Of a DNA stretch of 64,000 nt, positions 54,623-64,000 are shown piece by piece (positions within the stretch are counted from its first letter, which is position 1; every line of letters begins with the position of its first letter). Under the pieces are notes generated by a model. The model did no database searches. It saw nothing but the letters and a program-made list of their open reading frames with translations, and was not told the DNA's origin. This DNA is from Phytophthora hibernalis (Eukaryota > Oomycota > Peronosporomycetes > Peronosporales > Peronosporaceae), in assembly GCA_012656075.1 (NCBI GenBank), contig JAAKBF010000149.1, positions 310,001 to 374,000 on the forward strand. Direction: 5' to 3'. Both the position numbers and the translations under genes were made by a program.

Positions 54623-57111
54623 CTAAACCGCGTCCGAGTCGGAGTTCACATCCGCGTCTTCCTCTCGCTTGCGCTTCAGCTCGTTATTGGGTGCTTCTGC
54701 TGCTTCCGGCTTTGACTCCGGCTCAGGCTTCACCTCTTCCTTCTCTTTCTCCTGCTCCTGCTCCTGCTCATGCTCCTGCTCTTGCTCCGCGTCCGAGTCA
54801 TTGTCAGCTGATGGCATTGGCTTCGCCTCAGGCTTCAAAATCGTGAACCGCAAGTCGCAATCCGCTAAGCTCGAGTGGTTTTTCACGTAGTACACATTGC
54901 CAGAGGGCACATAGAATTCGTCGCCGGGGCTTAGCATAAAGTGGGTCGTGTGCTTGCTGTTGAAAAAATCGTCATCGGTCTCGGGCGCTACCGCCAACTC
55001 CAGCGACTTTGGCTGGCATCCCGTTACGTAGAACAACTGCACCGCTTTACCAACACCCTCCGGGTCCTTCCACGCACCGGGAGGCAACACTACCCGTCCA
55101 GAGACCCACCGAGCAAAAGGCAATGGGCTAAAGAGATTGAAACTCTGCCCCGCATACGCGTGCACGACCGCACCACCTCTCTCCTCCGTGGGGAGTTTAC
55201 GCAGACGGATCTCACTGGACCGGCAGATGATGTTCAGGTCGTTCATGCAACCAGCCTGACTATCGTACAGCGTTGCCCACTCGCTATCCATGATACGCTT
55301 TCGCACGTCCTTAGGCAGCTCCTGCAGGCTCAGGGCCTTCCTGTTGTTCGTCGTTTTCGACGGAGGCTTAGCCTTCGTCCGTACCGACGACGTCGGAGTA
55401 TCAGCACCAAGACGTTCAATGCCGACAACCGTAGGCAGCACAGTGCCCACTCCGACAAAAGTGCGTTCGTACACCATGTGCTCGCTCCTAAACCACGCAA
55501 GCGGTTTGTAGCGCTTCCGCTTCGACCGACGCAGACCACTGCCATCCCAAGCACCATCATTTTCTTCGTCATCCAAGATCCTAGAGGCACCAGGCAACTT
55601 GTCTCTAACTACGCGATGCTTCACAAGCGGCTCATTGTAAAAGCTGTCATCTCCAGTCTCGCCACCAGAGTCGTGTTGCGCTTCGAAAGACTCGTCCATA
55701 TCATCGTCAGTCTGTGCGGACTGGATCGAGGTATCAGTCGCGGGTGGAGTACTCCGGTAGCCATACTTTCCCGTAGGACGAAGTCGCGGTGTCTTGCTAC
55801 CACCCTTACTCGCTACCTTTTTCGGCTTCTTCGGCTTCTTCGTCTGTTTTGTTTGTTTTGTTTGCCTTTTCTTCGGCTTTTTCTCACTCATATCGCTGTC
55901 TTCACTCCCATCCCTGAATAACTCCTTGTTGATGGCAGGTGAGACCGAGTCTTTTCCCGAAAACGACGGAATCGACATCAATGTGCGGTCGCTCGCTGTA
56001 GCAAGGCAAACAAATTACAGATCAAATATAAAAGGTCAGCGATGAAAAAATTCATGAACCAGATAGCACCGCGCACCATTCGATAGCGGAGTCACCGGGC
56101 CATCGTTCATCGAGAACGGACTCGCAACATCCTCGGTAAATCCACGGACACCACCAAACGATTCTCGCCGGCGAGCCTTGGCCTTTGCTTTGTCCCCATC
56201 AGCTCCAGTAGCCTTCTTACCACGTCGAGCTCGCACCGTGACGTTCGCATCCACATCCATATTCACGGAGCCATGCGGCGATCCGCCAAAATCAAACGAA
56301 ACATCGCTTCTAGCAGGGGATGGTGGCGGCGACGCAGCTACTGCATCAACCTTCCCTCCTCCTCCTCTCGGGCACTGCTTAAAGCAGTGATCCTCTGCGA
56401 TGCAACTGGAATCGAGCTTCGATCAATGTCCATACTCTCCCCGCCACTGCTTTTCTGCGATGCTTCTGGCATCGAGATGGGAACAATGTCCATACTTAGT
56501 GTGTGACTGCTTCTCTGCGATCTTGCTGGGATCGACCTGCGTGCAACGTCCATACTCTCTTTGCCACTGGAGAAGGTGGGGCTGTCAATCTCCGGCAGCT
56601 CCACCTCATGCTCGCTCGGCTCATCCCCCGACGTATCCACCGAACTTTTGTCATTGTCGGACACCGTGAGCGCTGTCAAAAAAGTAAAAATAAATAAAAA
56701 ACGAGCGTCAGCACCTCCTACTGTAAATTACAGCCACTGCAACCTACAATCGTCGTCGTCCACCGAGTCGTCCTGCAGCGAGTCCTCGTCCACCCAAAAG
56801 TCGTCGATGTCCTCGAAGCCTTCAGCATCTTTGCGTACGTCCCCACGCACCACGACGCCGGAGCGGCTAAAATATTGCAAAGCATAAAATTAAAATAAGA
56901 AAATAAAAATCCATAAATGACCGCAAGATTCCGTACGCTCCGACGTGCTCCGTGTTAGCAGTAGCCATATACTGCCGCAGCTTAGCCGCGTTCACTGGCA
57001 CCCGGTCCTTCGCCGCCCTACACACCACACCAATTAACCTCCTATACCCTCCAAGCACCAGAGAAAGCCACGTACCTGGTGCGGGGCATGAGCGCCTCAA
57101 TGTCGTCCATC
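54623..57111 (-). CDS. CENPC: CENP-C/Mif2 inner kinetochore protein
   Basis: Exon 1 is short (MDDIEALMPRTR). Next come AAKDRVPVNAAKLRQYMATA, an acidic block (GFEDIDDFWVDEDSLQDDS), and three SMDI/SMDV repeats (ESMDVARRSIPARSQRSS and relatives). Then FGGVRGFTEDVASPF and a Lys-rich stretch. The CENP-C signature is RRSKRKRYKPLAWFRSEHM, and a C-terminal cupin follows (FNLFSPLPFARWVSGRVVLP, FMLSPGDEFYVPSGNVYYV). The tail is an EQ/KE repeat. CENP-C binds CENP-A nucleosomes through the signature and dimerises through the cupin. A frame break lies near 56352-56355, where GKVDAVAASPPPSP resumes. It is head-to-head with poly(A) polymerase. Confidence 0.87.
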
Positions 57112-57330
57112 TTAATAAAAACTTTTTATTAAAAAGTACGAAACCTTCAAATTCAAATTTTAATTTAAATCTGTCATTCCATTGGTCAATACAAAACTTT
57201 CAATTTCCACCAATGAAATCTAGAAGCCTTTATCCACCAATGAACGACACAGAGACAGCTCCACGAGTGACACAAGCAGATAAGGCGAAACGGACTGCAT
57301 ACCCGGCTTCATTCCTTCAGTCGTCGTACG
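57112..57330. promoter_or_regulatory. bidirectional promoter with CCAAT elements, CENP-C / poly(A) polymerase
   Basis: 219 AT-rich bases. An ATTGG (57181-57185) and two direct CCACCAATGAA copies (57207-57217 and 57234-57244) give three CCAAT-type elements, the usual NF-Y target. The bases at 57115-57140 form a poly-A/T dyad. Function is inferred from position. Confidence 0.5.
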
Positions 57331-59456
57331 ATGCAGAGCGCGACGTTCACCGTGGCGCCGCACGTGCTGGAGCAGGCGTACAAGGCCATCCGCACCACTC
57401 CGCCCGAGCCCAAGGACCTGGAGCAGTCGGCCAAGCTGCAGCGCTTCATGGACGCCAACTTCCCTACAGAAGACGACGCCAACATCACGCGTCGTTCGTT
57501 GATTCTGGCCGAATTGCGGTCCATTTTCCGCCAATGGGTGAAGAGAGTCTGCATGCTCAAGGGCGTGCCCGAGGAAATGGCAGCCGATGCTGGAGGCCAG
57601 ATCCTCGTCTCGGGCTCGTACCGTCTGGGGGTCAATGAACCTGGAGCGGATATTGACACCATCTGCGTGGCCCCGCGCCACGTGACCCGAGACTTTTTCT
57701 CGTCATTGAAGGACATTTTCCTGCAACATCCCAAGGTCTCGAACCTCGTGGCTATTGAAGGAGCCATCGTGCCCATCCTGACGTTCGACTATGAGGAGAT
57801 TAATATTGATCTTCAAATTGCTATTCTGCCGAGGAACTCGATCCCGGAAAACTTGAATATTCTGGACGACCATGTGTTGGTGGGAGTGGACCCTGCTACG
57901 GAGAAAAGTCTCAATGGACCGAGGGTTACGGAGCTCATGATCAAGCTCACTCCGAACCGGGAGAGCTTTATCAGTGTGCTCCGGATTGTGCGACGCTGGG
58001 CTAAACGTCGAGGACTGTACTCGAACAAGATGGGGTATCTAGGAGGTGTCAATTGGTGCATCTTGGTGTGTTTCATCAACCAGCTCTACCCGACCGCGGC
58101 GCCGTCGACACTGCTACTGCGGTTTTTCATGGTGCTGAATAATTGGAAATGGCCACTCGCGATCCAGTTGTGCAAGACGCAGGATGCGAATTTGGGGCTG
58201 GAAATTTGGAACGCTAACGCAGGCCACAACCGGTGCGTTGCGGAGATTGATTTGTTGTTTTTGATGAATTTTCTAATTTTTTGGATGATGTGTTGCTGTT
58301 TTTAGATACCAAGTGATGCCTATCCTGACGCCGGCGTACCCGTCGATGAATTCCTCGTTTAACGTGTCGACACACAGTCTTACGGTGATGAAGGAGGAGT
58401 TTAAGCGCGGCCTGGCCATTGTGCAAGATGTGCTGAGCAAAGGGGGTCGGAATGGGGGCCGCTTTTGAGCCGTCGGACTTTTTCGCCGTCCACCAACACT
58501 ACCTCGCAGTCGAGGTGTACACGGAGAAGCAGGACGAGGAGCAGGCGTGGTGCGGATTTTGCGAGTCTCGTATGCGTAAGCTGGTGGAGTCTCTCGCCTA
58601 CAACCCGGCGCTCTGCCGTTTGCGCGCGTTCACGAAGAAGTTCCCACTGAACGTTGTGACAGGTGGTGAGGCCCCAGCGGAAGAGCAGGCTAACGGTGGG
58701 ACCCCAACGCAGCCCAGCAAGTTTGGCGTCTGCTTCTATGTGGGCTTCGATATTGACCGTCGCCAACTGCGCAGTCGTGAAGTGAGTATCGACAGTTCAG
58801 TGGAGTATTTCAAGAACAATGATCTCTACCGCTGGAACAAACGAACGGCGACTATGGACGTGCGAGTTACTGCGGTTGTTTGGAAGTCCTTACCTGAGAG
58901 TGTGTTCGAAGAGATGGGTGGACGAGCTGAAGCACGTGTTGTTCGTCGTGAGTTTATGAAGAAAAAGAAAGAAGAGGAGAAGAAGGCTGAGGAGGTTGCG
59001 GCGCCAAGCCCTCCGCCTTCGGGTGATGAGGGTATGCACTCACAAGAGGATGGCGTGGAGGATTTGAGCAGCAGTCAGAAGGCAGCGTCGCTTGCAACCG
59101 AGATGGCTAATGGCAAGGGCAGCATTTCGCAACCCGGTAGCCCGAATCCTGCGGCAGATGGGAGTGAGGCGACAAACGAGACTGATTCTGTTCACAACAC
59201 TCCTGTGAAGCCAACGAAGATTGTGTCGCCGGCGTCTCCAGAAATGACAGGTAAGCGTGATCGCGATGGCAAGGCTATGGTTGAATCCAGCAGCCCGGAT
59301 GAGAAACCAGGTGCTGCTGACAACTCTGCCAATACGTCGACAAATGGTGCGTCGGCTCAAGGGTCTACTTCACCTCCTGCAAAGGTGGTGAAGAAGCCCG
59401 TGGAGCTGGCGACGGCTCCCCAGCCGTGTCGTCACCGCGCAAAAGACGTAAAATGA
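57331..59456 (+). CDS. canonical nuclear poly(A) polymerase
   Basis: Starts MQSATFTVAPHVLEQAYKAI. The nucleotidyltransferase core has GSYRLGVNEPGADIDTICVA (G-S...D-x-D) and the third carboxylate in INIDLQIAI. The central domain has RIVRRWAKRRGLYSNKMGYL and GVNWCILVCF. After an intron come YQVMPILTPAYPSMNSSFNV and the RNA-binding domain (FEPSDFFAVHQHYLAVEVYT). A Ser/Pro-rich tail completes it. The enzyme adds poly(A) to pre-mRNA with the cleavage machinery. An extra G in the run at 58442-58446 breaks the frame; correction gives SKGVGMGAAFEPSDFF. A further missing base near 59402-59407 would replace the last 20 residues by GSPAVSSPRKRRKMKITF, a plausible nuclear signal, with the stop at 59482. 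Confidence 0.92.
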
Positions 59457-59482
59457 AAATCACTTTTGCCAAACTGAATTGA

Positions 59483-60042
59483 GGAGGTTGTGCCCGGGGC
59501 AGTAGTGGCGTGGCTGAAGCATGGCAAAAAAGAAAAGAGGAATACCATGGCATGCCATGGAGAAAAAAAGAGAAAATAGTTCCCCACAGAAAAAGAGGTA
59601 GCAGCAGCAGCGAGGATTTGCGCGGACACTCTTCGCAACCAGGACGAGGCATGCAGAAAGGCGATATGGTGAGCGCGAGCAGATTTTCGGTTTGAGATGC
59701 GAGCGTGTCTGACGTGCGATGTGTTCATGCCTCCAGGACCGCGAACGACAGCGAGAAGCGCTACCAGGCAAGACAAGTGCAGGCGGTGGCCGTCACCGGT
59801 TTTGATGAAGATTGAGCTCTCTTTCTCGTCGCCGGGGTGAATAGATAGGAAACACACTTGCAGGCGGATCAGGGAGGTGGCTGTCATCTTTATGCGGCCC
59901 CACTGCTCAGTCTGCAAGACAATAAAAATTAAATAACACTAGCAAACCATAACGCAGCGAAGGCAGTCTTATCATACATGGAGGAAGTTACCTGTAACTG
60001 CACTCATTTGCTAGTTGGAAAATAGGAAGAATGATACCAACT
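59483..60042. other. intergenic between poly(A) polymerase and APC1; possible tiny ORF
   Basis: 560 bases between convergent genes. A plus-strand start at 59521 (MAKKKRGIPWHAMEKKREN) opens a 26-codon frame with splice-like signals after it, but I cannot close a convincing gene. Nothing else recognised. Confidence 0.35.
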
Positions 60043-63000
60043 TCAGCCAGAAAGTCTTTCGGCTTCCGCAAGCTCATTTTGCTCAAGAAACGCAGACAAC
60101 TGGAATCGTGCCGGCACCGAAGTCATTTCCAGCGATTGAGCTTGAGCTTGTGAACACGCAGCAAGTACTCGTTGGAACTTGGCTTTCCAATCTTTATCTG
60201 CAGGCTGGGGTTGTTCTGCAATTGGTAGTGACGACACCGACGGACCTGCAAAATACCTCATCAGAACACTGACGAAGAAATCATCCGCCAGCAATTGAGC
60301 TCTTTTCGTGGGGGATGCCGATGGTGGGGCTTCCATCAGTAGCTGAACTCGCGCAGAAGCCAGCGAGGTAATGGACAACGACGTTCGATGCCAAAGTGCT
60401 CCTAGGGCTTCCTCTGTTTGATTCGAGAGCCACACGCCAAAATCGGATAATGAAGGCTTTTTCTCCAGCATTCCCGATCCATCCACGGATACCGAGTGTT
60501 CGGCTATTGACGCAAACGTTGATGCATGCTGGCGGCAGTAATCACTGAATAGACTCAACGTCACGATCTCCGTGGCGCATGCCAGCTGCGGCACTTGCTG
60601 TAGACGAAAAAGCGCATGCAACGCATTCAAGTATGGCGGCATGAGCAATTGTGCTTCCTCTCGGACGTATTCCAGTGCTCGTGGGTTTAACTGGGATGCC
60701 CACCAACTACTTCCCCAATCAACCACGTCTAATTCATCTTCACCGTCTTCATAATCATCATCGTCACCGATATTACCCGTCGTGAAGTAGGCCCCAAAAA
60801 GTCTCCGCATTCTATCGTCGTCATTGTTACCTCCACCACGGGTTATCACGGGTCCATTATGCAGTTCTTGGAGATCCACAAGCCCACCGAAGTCTTTTCG
60901 TTGTCGCTGCTTCAAAAACCAAGTTCTTGTTTTGCAAGAGCTCCAACCGAAGCGCGTTGGCCGTTCTCATTTTGCCGTTCTTCGAAGTCGTTGGTTCTTC
61001 AGATGGTGGCAACGTGAGGATTTCAATCGGGTAGAATTCCGGTTCAGAGATAACGAGGCGTTTGATGGTTGTGATATCCGGAAGAAGGCACGGGCTGCGT
61101 AGCACTTGGCACATAGGTTGCGTTTCATTCCCAGATCCAAAGATGGCAGGATGAAGATCGACTCGAACTTGGACAGCACAGGTTCTTTTAGTGTTCACGT
61201 CCACAGTCTCCAGCAATCGCGAATTATCCACCGCTAGCACGTAAATGTGGCGGAAAGCCTGTAGATGATACTTGTTGTCAGCCGTATTCATCGGTGGCAT
61301 CGGGTAGAGCGATATTACGAGCGCCGCGATAGCCTCTTTCGATCGTGATACTGTGGCACGGCCACCACCCAGGAAAAGCAATCCGATCGCCATGCTGAGT
61401 GTCATGTGGTTGCCGTAGCTCATTGCCGCATCCACGCGCTGCCTCAATGTTACCGAGCGTAAAAGCGTCAACGTTTCGATATTGCCGGTTCCAGCATCGA
61501 TCAGAGCTAGCGCCTGTGCACACACAGCTAGGCACCGCTCGACGGTTGCGCGTTCCGTCGCAGCAGCAACGACGTTGTTACTACCTCGAAGACGCATTGA
61601 GGCGGAAGAAGACGACGATTTCGTTCTTAGTTCGCGAAAGTGTAGAACGTACTTGCGAAGTGTAGCTCGAGCGGTCGCGTTGCCTGTGCCAGCAAACCGC
61701 AGCCCAATGCTCATGCATGCACCTGCAACAATATTCGCGTAAGCCTCACAAATCGAGTGGGAGTCAGAGTGCATTGGTGAGGCACTAGGATTCTCCGTTT
61801 GCCCCTTCACATCAGTTGCTTGATGCTGAATCGATTTGTATGCTTGTAGAAGCTGCGCCGGGACTTCGTGCTGGTCGATCCATTGCACCGTTGGTGAAAT
61901 GTTGCTCCACATCACTAGGTTCTTTGCTAGTGTGCGGGCCAGCAGGATGTCAGGGCGAACGTAGTCTAGCAGAATAAGCGTGTCAGGGACCACCAGTTGC
62001 ACAGCCACGGCCTTGTTGTCAGTCTGGATGTACATGAATGCTAGTGCCATAGCGCTTGCACACGCAGTTACGCCGACGTTAACATGTTCGCCCCCGCCAC
62101 GAGCCCCGCTGCGGTCGTTCACAGGTTTTGCGTCACGCCCAGCGCCAGGAGAAGCTTCGGTATTGGTGTTAGGCGTGCCGTTACCAGTTGGGTTGCCGTT
62201 TACTGCATAATTGAAACCATTACCCCTGTTGCCAAATGCCTGCCAACGGCGACCACGATAAAGGCAGCTTCCAGCCACGTTTGTATCCCGATACTGTTGG
62301 GCTCCACCGACAATGTACTTGTGAAGTTTCTCCTCAAGTTTTAAGTCAGCCAGTCCTGGATCACCTGCTGTAGTTTGACCTCGCCCGAGTACGACAAGAC
62401 CTAGCGCCATTCCTGCTGCCAAAGCGTAACCCTCCAGCTGATCGAACGGACCTGTTGAGAGGCCCGCACTTCCATTGTTCCCCGCGAATTGGGCGCTTGA
62501 TGGAGAACGCGCTATCTCCGTAAGCAATAACTCTGTCATTAGACGATAACCCGTGCCTTGATACAAGATGCCGAGCCCCAGCAATGCAGCCGTCTGGGTG
62601 GATGCAGGTACCGAAAACCCTCCGAATGGTGGTGGTAGTAACGATGGAACGTGGAGACATAGCATCTTAGATACTGAGCGCTCTAGCGCCAGTTCTAACC
62701 CCGTCCCGAGTAGCGAAGTTTTGTCGGATGCCGAGAGCTCCGGGAAACCCGAAAAAGATGATCGGCGTCAAGCGATGGTTCCTCAGCGTCAGCGCTTGCT
62801 TGCTCATCGTCAGTCATGGTAGGCTTCACTGCTGTAGTCTTCTGCTTTCGCTTGCGCCGACAGTGAGCAGCGGTGCTAGCCATACCGAGCATGATCGCCA
62901 CAGTCACAAACTCATTCGATAGCGATAGATAGTTGTAAACATCTGCCATGGACAGACACTTGAGGTGACCGCGTAGACCAATTCCCAGCAATAACCCCGC

Positions 63001-64000
63001 ATGGGCTGCATATGCCTCTTCCAGGTTACGACCGGCAGAGTCAACCGACTGAGCCGCTGCTGGCTGTTGGTTTCCTGTTGGGTTTCGCTGCGGTGCATCA
63101 TTCACTGAGGGACGATGGTATTTAATCCAATGACGATTGATGATGCCCGAGAGATCATGCGCTGGAAGACGTAGGCCAGTAGCACAGCCGTTGTGAAATT
63201 GAGGCCAATGCGTCAATTCTTTGGCGTAGCCGGAAAGATCGAGTTCCACAATCGCATTCGTCGGCGGTTTACGACCCACTAGAGGCAATGCAGGTATAGC
63301 AAGTCGCCATATCTGCGTTTGCGCGGCGGACACATCAAAACTTCCTAGTGTGATCATGCCACGCGCCACAGACAGCGCCATAGACCGTTTACAGAGAAGT
63401 AACAAACGGGCTTGTTGCTGTTGTGCGTAGTCCAGGTCTGACAAATCTGGCGTCTTCTCTAATTTCAGGCAGAGAGGGCGACTTGAACGAAGCAACCGCG
63501 CAACCTCCTTCATTCTCTGGTCAGTAGGGAACAGCGGTTGACTCCGACTTATAATGTCTTCAAGACCGTCGCAGTCGTCGTGGCTATCGTCCTCGGTGAG
63601 ATCAAGAGTTTTACCCCTTGGATCGTGTTGTCTTTGGTTTTGTGCCAGAGCAGAATAATCAACATGATCTACCAGGCATTCCGCACTTACAATACTGAGA
63701 TCTTCTCTCCCCACAAATGCGCTCACGTCTTCTGTGATGAAAGGAGGTGGGTGGTGTTTCACGCGGCGAATGGTTTGCATGATTGGAAAGCTTAAACCTA
63801 CCGGAAGATCATCCAGAGACAGTGCGCTACCGATGGGGTCTTGACTGAGGTAAACAATTAGGTTGAACGCGTTTGTCTGCGAGTTTTCTTCTGCAAACAT
63901 CAGCTCGTATGCGTGACAAACTGCTCTTGTCCGTCGCAAGGGGTCCACAAAACGTCCTGAAGAAATTCTACCAGAAGAAAACTGCCGCGGATCATCCTCC
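60043..64000 (-). CDS. ANAPC1: anaphase-promoting complex subunit 1 (APC1), 5' partial
   Basis: The frame is open at the window edge (ends read as GRFVDPLRRTRAVCHAYELM), so the N-terminal propeller lies outside. Present are the PC-repeat block HAGLLLGIGLRGHLKCLSMA, DVYNYLSLSNEFVTVAIMLG, SKMLCLHVPSLLPPPFGGFS, AALLGLGILYQGTGYRLMTE, GYALAAGMALGLVVLGRGQ and SYGNHMTLSMAIGLLFLGGG, then the C-terminal region with AFRHIYVLAVDNSRLLETVD. APC1 is the scaffold of the ubiquitin ligase that drives anaphase and mitotic exit. An inserted Lys-rich, acidic loop follows the first repeats. Frame breaks: the A run at 62752-62756 (conserved frame resumes as SGFPELSASDKTSLLG) and the A run at 60914-60918. It ends AEAERLSG. 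Confidence 0.9.

Noticed and set aside
54941..55921. 326-codon plus-strand frame
   Set aside because: Antisense shadow of the CENP-C gene; the translation is Arg-rich with no domain.
59521..59820. Short Lys-rich plus-strand ORF, possibly spliced
   Set aside because: Only 26 codons before a stop; reconstruction needs both a frame correction and an unproven intron.

Overview
The window reads as nuclear DNA of an oomycete (Phytophthora/Pythium-like Peronosporales). Genes are densely packed and carry short GT-AG introns of about 55-95 bases. Several families are typical of oomycetes: cysteine/histidine-repeat 'WRKY19-like' proteins, LRR receptors with a degenerate kinase domain and one LRR per exon, and a PX-AGC kinase. 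A ciliary ARL13-type GTPase fits a lineage with swimming zoospores. The genus is an inference; no species marker was recognised. No CRISPR array, rRNA, tRNA or RXLR effector was seen.

Layout. 1-3136: end of a ZZ zinc-finger gene, then a PX-AGC kinase (-). 3817-8694: a head-to-head pair, a class I aminotransferase with an N-terminal Pipsqueak-type HTH (-) and a kinesin-13 (+). 8918-19133: mitochondrial AAA ATPase (+), ZIP4/SPO22-like meiotic protein (-), a secreted or ER protein (+) and an unrecognised large protein (+). 19258-26913: TRAIP-like RING ligase (-), ribosomal eL38 (+), SRSF1-like factor (-), mitochondrial PNPase (+) and an Rpp14/Pop5 RNase P/MRP subunit (+). 27005-32880: Rictor (-) and mitochondrial uL4 (+). 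33049-35946: a small unknown (-) and a BED-hAT transposase-derived gene (+). 36646-39987: JJJ1/DNAJC21 (+) converging on an RIIa-Tudor-ARL13 protein (-). 41043-50007: two LRR-TM pseudokinases facing each other around a RING-coiled-coil gene and a WRKY19-like gene. 50529-64000: PH-RasGEF (-), CENP-C (-), poly(A) polymerase (+) and APC1 (-, running off the window).

Most genes are housekeeping, and there is no operon-like unit. Themes do recur: chromosome segregation and cell division (kinesin-13, CENP-C, APC1, ZIP4, TRAIP), RNA metabolism (SRSF1-like, PNPase, Rpp14, poly(A) polymerase, eL38, JJJ1) and signalling (PX-AGC kinase, Rictor, RasGEF, pseudokinases). Seven neighbouring pairs are head-to-head across 76-302 bases.

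A major caveat is that about 25-30 single-base frame breaks interrupt otherwise well-conserved genes, mostly at short homopolymers. They occur in essential genes (PNPase, poly(A) polymerase, APC1, CENP-C, Rictor), so they most likely come from the consensus sequence and not from gene decay. Coordinates given here span the whole gene, including introns and frame breaks.
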